Assembly (NCBI GenBank): GCA_041686915.1
Contig: JAWLDB010000061.1
Span: 1 to 12,896, forward strand
DNA: 12,896 nt
Direction: 5' to 3'
From: JAWLDB01 sp041686915
GTDB lineage: Bacteria; Bacillota; UBA994; UBA5500
Below are positions 6,177-12,896 of the stretch, piece by piece (positions within the stretch are counted from its first letter, which is position 1; each line of letters opens with the position of its first letter). A program made the position numbers and the translations under genes. The notes under the pieces are model-generated. The model searched no databases, had not been told where the DNA came from, and saw only the letters and a list, made by a program, of their open reading frames with translations.

Positions 6177-7957
6177 ATCTTCACCATCTCCCGTAACATC
6201 TCCAGGAAAAAGTCATACGACCTGGGGAAGTACTGTTTGATAAGCTTCAAAGACTCAGGGTTTACCACTATCGCGGAGTACATCTCTGCAAATGCCTCAG
6301 AACTCACATTATGACTCTTCCAGTATGATGCACCGTGCCCAATACCAGACTGGATCTTGCCCTTAGTTGCCCCTTCGAAGATATCGCTAATGTCACCTCG
6401 TGCGCTAACAGGTAGGCTCCTAAGCTCTCGCACGACTGCTGCATAGGCCTGGCCCTTCCTCGCCGTCCGATCAATCTTCTTCAGTTCCCTTAAGGCCCTA
6501 TCGACGTGTTCGGAAGCTTCTTCCAACAATATTCTATCAAACTCGCCGCCCTTGTAAAGACTGCTGAACTTGTACCAGGTGTAGCCAGGGTTTCCCTTGA
6601 CCGCAGCTCCAGCGTTAGCGTCAAACAGGTGCCCGATCTCATGGAACAGTGTCGAGTGCTCACCCAGTGGGTTCTTTTTATCCCTTTCGAGGTTGTACTT
6701 AATGTGGTTTTGGTGTGGGTAGTAGGCACCGCCGCTGGCTCGGTAGTCAGCAATGTTGATGTGGCTCTCAAACTTGTTCCATACGGCAAGTGCCTCATCA
6801 GGTGCCTTGTCTAGCACTGCCTGAACGGTGGGCATGTAGTCAGCGGGCAGTTGAGTCTGTATCCGGTCCAATTTCCCCACTGGCCGAGCCGGACCAGCTG
6901 CTTTGGGTGGCACTGCCTTAGCGGCGTGAGCTGCATACTGCTGACGCCACTCTTTGTAGCTCATGTTAGCTGGTACCTGATACGTTTCTCCGGTCTTTGG
7001 GTTTCTCGCCCTGCGCTCTGCCTTTTCGAGCGCCTCAGGGGCCAGGAAGGCCCTGGTCGTACTGCGACAGTTTGGGTGCATGGGCGGCAGGTTCTTGCCT
7101 GGCACCGCATCCTTTACGTCGAACAACTGACCATCAAAGTCCTGACAGATTGGTGAAGTTCTGTTATCCAGAGTGGCCACAAACCGGTACTGCTCAACGC
7201 CTGCTTCGACGTAGCTTTCAATCTCAGCTGCGTTGGCCATGTAGGTTGTCTCAGTTCTGATCAGACGGGCCGCGGTGAACTTAGCTGCTCCGGTTAAGTC
7301 CTGCAGCTGCCGGCGCATTGCCGGCAACCCCGCCCCTGACATGAAGCCGGCCGTGATCACCTCGGTTAGTTGGTCCGCCAGAATGTCTGTGTTGCTCCAG
7401 ATGCGGCTACTGAAGTGCTGACCGCTCCATGGTCTCTTCAGGATAGTCTGAACAACCCGATTAGGGACCGCCGCGAAGTCAAAACCAAACCCAAGACCCT
7501 TGTGAAGATCAAACATGGTCCGGTAGTACGCCTCTTGTATGGTGTCGACATAGCCTGCTGAGCTCAAGCGAAACTCGGCATCCGCGATTACCTTGGACTG
7601 AACGTACGCCTGCGCCTTCAGTGCCTGTAAACGAGTGATCCTTGCCCTGTAGGCGGGAGCGTTAAGCTTGGTCAGTACCTGCCGGCGCATGTCATCGTCC
7701 TTGATCTCGCTCAGACTGGCCTTGAGTGCGTCCCACTCACCTCGAGAGATGGCCTCATTCAGCACCTGCTTTGCCATGGTTGGGCCAAGCTGACCATTGT
7801 TCCCGAACGTTTCGAATATGGCTTCAATCTCTGCAGTCAGGTCTCTGACAGCCTTATCATACGCTCGGGTAACCGTGTCTATAGTGCTACTAGCCGCCCT
7901 GTGGTATCGGGCCATCCTCTGCCGGGCCCTGGTCTCCCAGTAGGCATTACTCCTCAT
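6173..7957 (-). CDS. Minor head protein (SPP1 gp7/MuF) fused to a HEIGH metallopeptidase-like domain
   Basis: The protein has 594 residues. Residues 1-190 are a helical N-terminus. Residues about 190-305 are the SPP1 gp7/phage Mu F head-morphogenesis domain, with RTETTY (234-239), TLDNRTSPIC (262-271) and PPMHPNCRST (291-300), the conserved C-x-H-P-x-C-R-S region. MuF-domain proteins sit with the portal in the capsid and may enter the cell with the DNA. After an Ala/Pro linker (341-360) comes a second domain with HEIGH at 439-443, a zinc-protease signature, and downstream SSEAFAEMYS (552-561). E554 or E558 is a candidate third zinc ligand, as in lethal-factor-like (gluzincin) peptidases. This matches the layout of described MuF polymorphic toxins, where phages fuse a variable toxin domain to MuF. 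The enzyme target is unknown and activity is inferred only from the motif. The portal gene upstream overlaps its start by 11 nt. Confidence 0.9.
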   Translation of the reverse strand: MRSNAYWETRARQRMARYHRAASSTIDTVTRAYDKAVRDLTAEIEAIFETFGNNGQLGPTMAKQVLNEAISRGEWDALKASLSEIKDDDMRRQVLTKLNAPAYRARITRLQALKAQAYVQSKVIADAEFRLSSAGYVDTIQEAYYRTMFDLHKGLGFGFDFAAVPNRVVQTILKRPWSGQHFSSRIWSNTDILADQLTEVITAGFMSGAGLPAMRRQLQDLTGAAKFTAARLIRTETTYMANAAEIESYVEAGVEQYRFVATLDNRTSPICQDFDGQLFDVKDAVPGKNLPPMHPNCRSTTRAFLAPEALEKAERRARNPKTGETYQVPANMSYKEWRQQYAAHAAKAVPPKAAGPARPVGKLDRIQTQLPADYMPTVQAVLDKAPDEALAVWNKFESHINIADYRASGGAYYPHQNHIKYNLERDKKNPLGEHSTLFHEIGHLFDANAGAAVKGNPGYTWYKFSSLYKGGEFDRILLEEASEHVDRALRELKKIDRTARKGQAYAAVVRELRSLPVSARGDISDIFEGATKGKIQSGIGHGASYWKSHNVSSEAFAEMYSAIVVNPESLKLIKQYFPRSYDFFLEMLREMVKI

Positions 7958-9335
7958 CCTCGCCTACCCGCTTTCCGTCCTTCGGGAACGGTAGACTGAA
8001 CATGTCCTGCTGGCGCCTCGCTTCAGCCTCTTTCTGCTTGTCCACCTTCTTGGTCTCTGCCGCTGCATCATGGACAAAGGAGAGCTGCGAGATCAGCGTT
8101 TGATTGGAGACCATGTTGGCCAGGGTGGAAATGGTCTGCGCTATCTCCAGGTCGTTAGCCGGCAGGTTACGGTTCATCACTATCTCTACGTCGCTAACAT
8201 CGATTGCACGTCCCTTAACGCGCAGGATGTTGGCAAATAGCTGTAGACGTTCACGCAGGCCCTGAACGAAGTAACGCTCCTTGTTCTTGGCCAGCTGCTC
8301 AAGGCCCAGGAGCTTGTACTTCATAGCTACCCCTGAGGCGTTGGACGCGAAGTTTTCATCCGTTAGGTTCGGCACCATACTGAACTCATGGATGTCTTCA
8401 CGTATGGACTGCCTGAGCACCTCGACCTGCTCCTCATTCAGCTGCTTGACCAGCCAGGCTGCGTCAGAGTCGCCCAGGGGCATCTCCAGTACCTTGTACT
8501 TCTTAAGCTGGGTGATTGCCCTTGAGGCCTCTTCCTCGTCATCACCTAACGACATGCCCTTCAGCATGAGAATAGCGTCAACCAGCTGCTCTTTGTCGTT
8601 TACTCGGTCTGACTGGAGTAGGTTATAGGCGTCTATCAGGCTGATCTGCTGCTCGAAGTCGCCCTGGCACTCTTCGTTGTTCCAGAACTCAACGACGGGG
8701 ACAGCACCGAAGTAATGCGGCCGACGCTCCATCAGCTGAGAGTCCAGGCTATCGAGAGACTTGGTGAAGTAACGGCTGATGCTCGTAGCCGTGTAGACGA
8801 GCACGTTCCACCCAATCTGCTCATTGTTGATGTCCCGCTTAGGGTAGTAGTGGACCCCGAACAGTGAGCGGTACTCTACTGAGTCATCGACCACCAGGAA
8901 GATCTGCCGCGGATCAATGACAGTCACCTTCGGGATGGGACTATCGTCAGCTGACATGAAGTAGAGCTCCCGCCCAACGCCGAAGATGGAGAGGTCCTTG
9001 GCCAGTTCAGCGTCATGCGACACTATATCGATATCCTCGTAGATCTCCAGCAGGTCGTCGATTGATTCTCCGTTATAGCGGACCGGGTTACCGGTCACAT
9101 AGCCAACCACAATGTCAGTAATGTACTTAGCGTGGTTAGCCACCAGCCGGTTGTTCGGTAGGCCGGTGTCGCTGCCTAGGTTACGTTGTCGAATGGGGTG
9201 ATTTCCCAGGTAATACTGCTCCAGCTGGTCAAGGCGGGCGATGCCCTGTCTGTGCTCCTTGATGCAGCTGACTAGCATCAGCACAGATATGTCCTCCAGG
9301 TTGTCTATCAGGTCCCTATCTCGAACGATTGCCAC
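7947..9335 (-). CDS. Portal protein (SPP1 gp6-like)
   Basis: This 462-residue protein should form the 12-subunit ring at one capsid vertex through which DNA passes. It belongs to the Gp6-type portal family by length, order and motifs. NRLVANHAKYITDIVVGYVT (about residues 63-82) is the conserved N-terminal segment followed by G-N-P. Acidic stretches and VVPVEFWNN-like AVPVVEFWNNEECQGDFE (215-232) are typical, as is the helical region SRAITQLKKYKVLEM before the C-terminal helices. The end is charged and probably disordered (QKEAEARRQQD). It starts with GTG at 9335 overlapping the TerL stop (TAGTG), with GGGGGTGAG as ribosome binding site. It lies between TerL and the MuF protein, as in SPP1. 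Confidence 0.93.
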   Translation of the reverse strand: MAIVRDRDLIDNLEDISVLMLVSCIKEHRQGIARLDQLEQYYLGNHPIRQRNLGSDTGLPNNRLVANHAKYITDIVVGYVTGNPVRYNGESIDDLLEIYEDIDIVSHDAELAKDLSIFGVGRELYFMSADDSPIPKVTVIDPRQIFLVVDDSVEYRSLFGVHYYPKRDINNEQIGWNVLVYTATSISRYFTKSLDSLDSQLMERRPHYFGAVPVVEFWNNEECQGDFEQQISLIDAYNLLQSDRVNDKEQLVDAILMLKGMSLGDDEEEASRAITQLKKYKVLEMPLGDSDAAWLVKQLNEEQVEVLRQSIREDIHEFSMVPNLTDENFASNASGVAMKYKLLGLEQLAKNKERYFVQGLRERLQLFANILRVKGRAIDVSDVEIVMNRNLPANDLEIAQTISTLANMVSNQTLISQLSFVHDAAAETKKVDKQKEAEARRQQDMFSLPFPKDGKRVGEDEE

Positions 9336-10603
9336 TATCTCACCCCCAGGGCTGATTTCTTGCCCACCTTAACGCGTGCGCTGCGCATCTCGCTCTCCAG
9401 GCTGTACCTGGTCGCGTCAATGCTGTGGTTGTCCTTATCTGGGTAGTCGGCACGGAAGTTACCTTCCGCGTCCTTCTCCAGCTCGTAGCCGATGAACTCA
9501 CGTGCCGTGTTCGGACAGCGCTCTGGGTCAATCACGATCTCTTCCATGTCCTGCAGGAACTTGATGCCGTGCTCCACGCTATCGGGCCCCTTCTTTGCAG
9601 GAATGACGTTCAGGCCCAGCTCGCGGAACTCGTTGATAGTCCTTGGCTCTGCGCTATCGGCCACGACCGTGCTGTTCCCGGCGTTCTCCTTCTTGATCGC
9701 GGCCACGGCCATGCTGTTCTTCATCCCAGTACGGTGGACCTCAAAGAAGATAAACAGGCGCCGGCGTTTCCGCTCATAGTGGTTCACTGTGTAGTGGAGC
9801 GGATCTGCCGCGTAGCCGAAGTCCAGGCCGCGATGGATGCGGTCAAAGGCCGCTATCTCCTCATCAGTGATCCGGCGAACGGTGAGGTTAGTGAAGACCT
9901 CTCCACCGGTACCAGTGACCTCGCCTAGGTACTCATGCCGATACCGATCGGGCTTGGTGTTCTTCAGGTGTTCCGCCTCAATAAAAAACTGTTCACCCAG
10001 CCATTGCCGGGGAACAGTCAAATAGGTGCTATGATGGACCAGCCTGTCTGGTCGTTCTTCAAGGACCTCAGTATTAACCCAGTTTCGCTGACTCTGCGGC
10101 GGGTTGTAGGAGTAAAACACGGTGTATTGTTCTCCGCCACGCATGAGCGATTGGTTAATCATCCGGATCTCTTCCGGACCGCCGAACTCGTCTACTTCCT
10201 CAAACCAGATGTAGCGCGCGTAGCCCCTTCTGAACTTGGTTGACTTGATCTTCTTGGGTTTGTCTGCACCTCTAAAGATGATGCGCTGGCCGGTGGGGCG
10301 GTAGATGAGCTCCAGGGGACTCAGCTTGGAGTCCCAATAATGCTCTACCCCTAGTGCCTGGATCGCCCACTGCAGCTGCTCATAGACGCTATCCTTAAGG
10401 TTTACGCCTACCTTGCGTAGTGCAACCGCGTTAGCCTCTGGGTGCTGCATTACGCCCAGGATAATCTCGATACTAACAAACGAGCTCTTGGTCGAGCCAC
10501 GGCCACCCTTCAGCCAATGATGTGTGTGGCAGCCACGCTTAACGTCCCGATGTAGCTTGTGAAAGCTAGGCGCTATCAGGCTCTTTAGGCTGACCTGTTT
10601 CAC
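9335..10603 (-). CDS. terL: Terminase large subunit
   Basis: This 422-residue protein is the DNA packaging ATPase and nuclease, in the PBSX/Terminase_3 style. The ATPase has a Walker A variant GGRGSTKS at 33-40, Walker B YIWFEEVDEF at 131-140 with E136 and nearby acids, and the coupling motif SYNPP at 165-169. The C-terminal RNase H-like nuclease shows D261 in GLDFGYAADP, D316 in ADSAEP, and D391 and D396 in DNHSIDATRY. All expected catalytic acids are in place, so the protein looks intact. It starts with GTG at 10603 overlapping the TerS stop by 4 nt (GTGA), which suggests coupled translation of the two subunits. At the genus level the cos or pac mode cannot be decided from this sequence. 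Confidence 0.97.
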   Translation of the reverse strand: MKQVSLKSLIAPSFHKLHRDVKRGCHTHHWLKGGRGSTKSSFVSIEIILGVMQHPEANAVALRKVGVNLKDSVYEQLQWAIQALGVEHYWDSKLSPLELIYRPTGQRIIFRGADKPKKIKSTKFRRGYARYIWFEEVDEFGGPEEIRMINQSLMRGGEQYTVFYSYNPPQSQRNWVNTEVLEERPDRLVHHSTYLTVPRQWLGEQFFIEAEHLKNTKPDRYRHEYLGEVTGTGGEVFTNLTVRRITDEEIAAFDRIHRGLDFGYAADPLHYTVNHYERKRRRLFIFFEVHRTGMKNSMAVAAIKKENAGNSTVVADSAEPRTINEFRELGLNVIPAKKGPDSVEHGIKFLQDMEEIVIDPERCPNTAREFIGYELEKDAEGNFRADYPDKDNHSIDATRYSLESEMRSARVKVGKKSALGVR

Positions 10604-11100
10604 TCAGTTTCGCCGCCGATGTCATCGATGATCTTCACGCCGGTGATGTCAATGGCCAGACGGTCACTGAACATGCCCAGGTGCTTGCCCAGGAGCTCCA
10701 GGGCCTTGAGCTTGTCCGCCAGGCGGATCTCCCTCTCTACACCGTCGCCGGTCTCGCCCGGGATGCGCTTAACCTTCACTGAGGTGATAGCAGCAGTATC
10801 GTCAGGTGATGCGTCGACCCTGATCATGGCTTCGTCCATGTTAATCACGTCCGGCGCATTGACGAAAGCAAGGCGGGCCAGCTCGCGAATCACCCTGTCC
10901 TGGTTGATACCGGTACGCCTCGAGCGCTCGGCCAATGCCTCATCTATGCGCGCGCGGACACTAACATTTGACAACAGTCGTGATCCCTGCTCGTTGGCGG
11001 TCCTAACGCTATATCCCGCCCTAATGGCAGCCTGAGTGGCGTTTAGGTCTATTAGATACTCTTCGGTGAACCGTTCCTGTTTAGGCGTCAGTTTGGACAT
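10600..11100 (-). CDS. terS: Terminase small subunit
   Basis: This 166-residue protein should recognise the phage packaging site and present it to TerL. It belongs to the Terminase_2 (small subunit) family. The N-terminal helix-turn-helix covers about residues 1-50: TPKQERFTEEYLID, then NATQAAIRAGYSVRTANEQG, the conserved A-A-x-x-A-G-Y-S core. It is followed by SRLLSNVSVRARIDEAL, the dimerisation helix. The middle and C-terminus (to about 150) are acidic and helical, including KLKALELLGKHLGMFSDRL, which is typical of the oligomerisation core. It starts at ATG 11100 with AGAGGGGGTAAGGC upstream and is flanked upstream by a terminator. A truncated relative lies 1.1 kb away (12198-12338). Confidence 0.96.
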   Translation of the reverse strand: MSKLTPKQERFTEEYLIDLNATQAAIRAGYSVRTANEQGSRLLSNVSVRARIDEALAERSRRTGINQDRVIRELARLAFVNAPDVINMDEAMIRVDASPDDTAAITSVKVKRIPGETGDGVEREIRLADKLKALELLGKHLGMFSDRLAIDITGVKIIDDIGGETE

Positions 11101-11138
11101 GCCTTACCCCCTCTCTATCCCACCCGAGCCGCTGGACG

Positions 11139-11177
11139 AAAAAAGAAGCAGGAAAGCCACGGCCATCCTACTTCTTC
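11139..11177 (-). terminator. Intrinsic terminator after the membrane protein gene
   Basis: On the minus strand GAAGAAGTAGGA pairs with TCCTGCTTCTTT (about 11 bp with one or two G-T pairs) around a 12-nt loop, and the T-run at 11144-11139 follows. It starts 4 nt after the stop of the membrane protein gene and leaves only 38 nt before the TerS start, where no promoter is clear. It closes the moron cassette. Confidence 0.82.
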
Positions 11178-11181
11178 GCTA

Positions 11182-11751
11182 TTAACTTCTCACGAAGTCT
11201 TGAAACACAGTCATCCTCTCAAACCGCAGCTTTGAGTCCTCGATAACTCTGTCCAGCATCAGCTGCAGTTTATGTCGAGTCTCCTGGTCTAATGGGCATG
11301 TCTTCACGTGCTTAAGGTACGTGTAAATCTCAAACAGATCAAAGACCATTGCGGCGGTACGAAAGCTGGTTGATGAAAGACATCCCTTGATCGAATCCCA
11401 CTTCTCTGTGACTATACATTCAACTGGCGAGTGACCCAGATCATCCCCTTGTAGTAGCTCTCTATTGTGGGTCAGCTCAGGCAGTAGGTGGACCAAGACA
11501 ACACTCAGAATCACCTCTAGGCTGGTTCGCCTGGCCAAGCCTACGAAATAGAAGGCAACGGCCGAAGATGCGATCACTGATACGACAAGCACAATCCAGT
11601 AGACAGAGAAAACCGGGTCAATCTGATGGCTCTGGTTTCCTATCCATTGGGATGCTGGCATGAGAAACAGCAGTATCAAGCCCAACAGTTCCGCGGAGTA
11701 CTGCTGTAGAGGTTTTTCTTTGTGGTACCAGGTTACTAGGTGAGCGATCAT
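11182..11751 (-). CDS. Membrane protein, unknown function
   Basis: This 189-residue protein is not one I recognise. Two hydrophobic segments stand out: about residues 20-38 (AELLGLILLFLMPASQWIG) and 47-72 (VFSVYWIVLVVSVIASSAVAFYF). A third shorter one (about 77-90, SLEVILSVVLVHLL) may also enter the membrane. The rest is a soluble, charged C-terminal half (about 95-189) that includes DLFEIYTYLKHVKT and a basic helix near the end. It starts at ATG 11751 with AAAGGCGG upstream, 49 nt after the Spo0E-like stop, so the two genes probably share one transcript. A terminator follows at once. Membrane proteins in such phage cassettes sometimes block superinfection, but nothing in the sequence proves that here. 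Confidence 0.78.
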   Translation of the reverse strand: MIAHLVTWYHKEKPLQQYSAELLGLILLFLMPASQWIGNQSHQIDPVFSVYWIVLVVSVIASSAVAFYFVGLARRTSLEVILSVVLVHLLPELTHNRELLQGDDLGHSPVECIVTEKWDSIKGCLSSTSFRTAAMVFDLFEIYTYLKHVKTCPLDQETRHKLQLMLDRVIEDSKLRFERMTVFQDFVRS

Positions 11752-11800
11752 ATGTGCCGCCTTTCGCGATACAGGATGAAAACCATTGCCTTGAGGTAGC

Positions 11801-11995
11801 TCAGTCAGCTGCTACCGTACGTGCATCTGACCTATGTATAGCCCGATAGTAGTGGTTAATCTCCGCATCTAATTGGTTACTTAGAGCTATGACCTCTGGG
11901 TGCAAGAAACCGAGTCTACCAGACATGTTCTCCAATCTTCGGCGAAGTCTTTCGATGGTCTTCTTAGTATTTCTTAACTTCAATCCTACCACCAC
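11801..11995 (-). CDS. Spo0E-like aspartyl-phosphate phosphatase
   Basis: This 64-residue protein matches the Spo0E family, small helical-hairpin proteins that remove phosphate from Spo0A~P and so delay sporulation. The match is in its order of parts: IERLRRRLENM (helix 1), a short loop, then HPEVIALSNQLDAEINHYY (helix 2). The S-x-x-L-D signature of the family is present as SNQLD, although Q is usually the second residue of SQ-x-LD and here it is N. Start choice is uncertain: GTG 11995 is the first in frame, but no clear ribosome binding site precedes it; TTG at 11983 sits after GGTGG and would give 60 residues. A strong promoter lies 47 nt upstream. Phage-borne Spo0E-like proteins could hold the host out of sporulation; that role is inference. 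Confidence 0.72.
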   Translation of the reverse strand: MVVGLKLRNTKKTIERLRRRLENMSGRLGFLHPEVIALSNQLDAEINHYYRAIHRSDARTVAAD

Positions 11996-12041
11996 CCGAG
12001 AACATTAAGTGCCTCACACGGGTCACAGACACACATACATG

Positions 12042-12070
12042 ATTATAACTAATTGCCCAACTCATGCCAA
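12042..12070 (-). promoter_or_regulatory. SigA-type promoter of the Spo0E-like/membrane cassette
   Basis: On the minus strand TTGGCA (12070-12065) is followed by a 17-nt spacer and a perfect TATAAT (12047-12042). The -35 box matches TTGACA at five of six positions. Transcription would begin near 12035, about 40 nt before the Spo0E-like start. It lies just downstream of a terminator that isolates it from upstream transcription, so this cassette can be expressed from the lysogen. Confidence 0.82.
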
Positions 12071-12129
12071 TATGTCTGCGGTCAATTCTAAACTGCGAGA
12101 GCATTTGCGCAATTAGAAGATGCGCCAAG

Positions 12130-12156
12130 AAAAAAGCCGCCCCGATTTGGAACGGC
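12130..12156 (-). terminator. Intrinsic terminator after the TerS fragment
   Basis: On the minus strand GCCGTTCC pairs with GGGGCGGC (8 bp, two G-T pairs) around a 5-nt loop, followed by TTTTTT at 12135-12130. It lies 42 nt after the fragment's stop and 60 nt before the strong promoter. Confidence 0.84.
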
Positions 12157-12197
12157 CCATCTACCATATCTCACTAAGGGAAAACCCACAAACAGTC

Positions 12198-12338
12198 TTA
12201 GACTCTAGTATTACCCTTCCGCTTATTGGCCGTCCGCACACTGTAACCGGCCCTTATCGCGGCCTGAGTGGCGTTTAGATCAGTTAGGTACTCTTCAGCA
12301 AATCTTTCCTGCTTGGGCGTTAACTTAGATATATCCAT
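12198..12338 (-). pseudogene. Truncated second terminase small subunit (N-terminal HTH only)
   Basis: A 46-codon frame (ATG 12338 to TAA 12200-12198) encodes the N-terminal helix-turn-helix of a TerS. Aligned with the intact TerS of this window, from SKLTPKQERF to SVRTAN, 33 of 35 residues are identical. The DNA over the same 35 codons matches at only 79 of 105 positions, and just two residues differ. Identity ends sharply after residue 38, where KRKGNTRV replaces the dimerisation helix and then stops. GGAGGTG sits only 2 nt before the ATG, poor spacing for initiation. The fragment is flanked by terminators (12354-12382 and 12130-12156). It is most likely a leftover from recombination with a related phage; a DNA-binding domain acting alone cannot be ruled out. 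Confidence 0.85.
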
Positions 12339-12353
12339 CACCTCCGTGTGGGC

Positions 12354-12382
12354 AAAAGAAAAAGAGCCTTGGGGCTGGCTCT
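12354..12382 (-). terminator. Probable terminator after the right-edge gene
   Basis: On the minus strand AGAGCC and GGCTCT form a 6-bp stem with an 8-nt loop, followed by TTTTCTTTT. It lies 40 nt after the stop of the partial gene at the right edge and 16 nt before the TerS fragment, which leaves no room for a promoter between them. Confidence 0.72.
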
Positions 12383-12422
12383 ACATAGTCCGCAATCTAG
12401 AGCTGTACTACCCTTGCATTTG

Positions 12423-12896
12423 TCAACGAAAGCGGCGGCTCCAGCCATTTTGCTTCCAGGAGCGAAATGCGTCCATGTCCATAACCGAATCCTTGCCTTT
12501 TATCCCTAGCTCCCTCAGGCATTGCAGATAGCCGTCTACTATCTCCCACACGAGATCCTTGGCAACGATGTCATAGATCGAAACCCCAGCATTACCCTTT
12601 GCGAGAGTATCAAGAACCTTCAGCTCATTTATCAGGACAAACAGTCTAGGTCTTGAGAAGGCCAGATCCATAGACGTTGCAGCTCTAAGGAAATCATCTT
12701 TACGTAGCCACTCTATGCTGGCTTGCTCGTTACTCCCTTCAATCACGCCGTTTAGCGTCAAACTGAGGATTGGAGCCTGTTCCGGGGCTGACTCAGGATT
12801 ACTCTCCAGGATCATCTCACGAATAGTTTCCTGCTGAACAACTCGAGCAAACAGGGGCGCATACACTTCCCTCAATCGTCTCTCATACAACTCACG
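12423..12896 (-). CDS. Unrecognised protein, C-terminal part (5' end outside window)
   Basis: The frame is open to the right edge of the window and runs 157 residues to its stop at 12425-12423. The in-frame TTG at 12890 is unlikely to be the true start, since the preceding codons are also open and no ribosome binding site is seen. The visible part starts RELYERRLREVYAPLF, a charged helix that in some families follows an N-terminal membrane segment (outside the window here, so unproven). Then come acidic and leucine-rich helices (EWLRKDDFLRAATS, RLFVLINELKVLDTLAK) and a polar basic C-terminus. No enzyme motif is visible and I do not assign a function. It shares the direction of the phage genes but is isolated from them by terminators. 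Confidence 0.7.
   Translation of the reverse strand, partial: RELYERRLREVYAPLFARVVQQETIREMILESNPESAPEQAPILSLTLNGVIEGSNEQASIEWLRKDDFLRAATSMDLAFSRPRLFVLINELKVLDTLAKGNAGVSIYDIVAKDLVWEIVDGYLQCLRELGIKGKDSVMDMDAFRSWKQNGWSRRFR

Noticed and set aside
9425..9928. Long plus-strand open frame (167 aa) opposite the terminase gene
   Set aside because: It lies wholly opposite the conserved terL nuclease region and its composition is that of an antisense shadow; the same applies to the other plus-strand frames, none of which has a convincing ribosome binding site or domain.
11964..12167. 67-aa open frame on the minus strand with a hydrophobic start
   Set aside because: Its first codons lie in the terminator at 12156-12130 and its middle covers the promoter at 12070-12042; it also overlaps the Spo0E-like gene in another frame, and no ribosome binding site is seen.
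1..12896. CRISPR arrays, tRNA genes, insertion sequences or attachment sites
   Set aside because: No repeat-spacer pattern, cloverleaf, transposase frame with inverted ends, or integrase gene was seen on either strand.

Overview
The window is the head-and-tail assembly region of a tailed, siphovirus-like phage or prophage, with almost every gene on the minus strand, so transcription runs from high to low coordinates. The gene order (small terminase, large terminase, Gp6-type portal, SPP1 gp7/MuF-type minor head protein, scaffold, major capsid, connectors, tail terminator, major tail protein, G/GT chaperones, tape measure) matches SPP1-like phages of Firmicutes. A DUF4355-like scaffold with an LQLFA motif and a Spo0E-like gene also point to a spore-forming Firmicute host, probably a clostridial or Peptococcaceae-type organism with GC near or slightly above 50% (judged by eye). 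The host species cannot be named from this sequence, and no integrase, lysis or replication genes are present to show whether the element is an intact prophage.

Layout in transcription order: (1) 12896-11139 is an accessory zone. It holds the C-terminal part of an unrecognised protein, a terminator, an N-terminal fragment of a second small terminase gene, another terminator, a strong SigA-type promoter, a Spo0E-like phosphatase gene, a membrane protein gene and a third terminator. (2) 11100-6173 is the packaging and portal block: TerS, TerL, portal, and a minor head protein fused to a C-terminal HEIGH metallopeptidase-like domain. (3) 6176-5436 holds a 59-aa gene that overlaps the minor head gene by 4 nt, a NUDIX hydrolase gene and a terminator. 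(4) 5364-3503 is scaffold, major capsid and a small HeH/SAP-like protein. (5) 3475-1521 is the head-tail connector set and the major tail protein. (6) 1460-1 is the tail assembly chaperone pair, joined by a predicted -1 frameshift, and the first 246 residues of the tape measure protein.

The structural genes are tightly packed, often with overlapping stop and start codons, as expected for one late operon. Four intrinsic terminators on the same strand break this run, each next to an accessory gene. Late transcription therefore probably depends on read-through or antitermination.

The most notable points are the MuF-metallopeptidase fusion with its overlapping small downstream gene (possible toxin and immunity pair carried in the head), the Spo0E-like gene in a self-contained promoter-terminator cassette, the truncated second TerS whose differences from the full-length copy are almost all synonymous, and a clear T TTT TTC slippery site in the chaperone gene.
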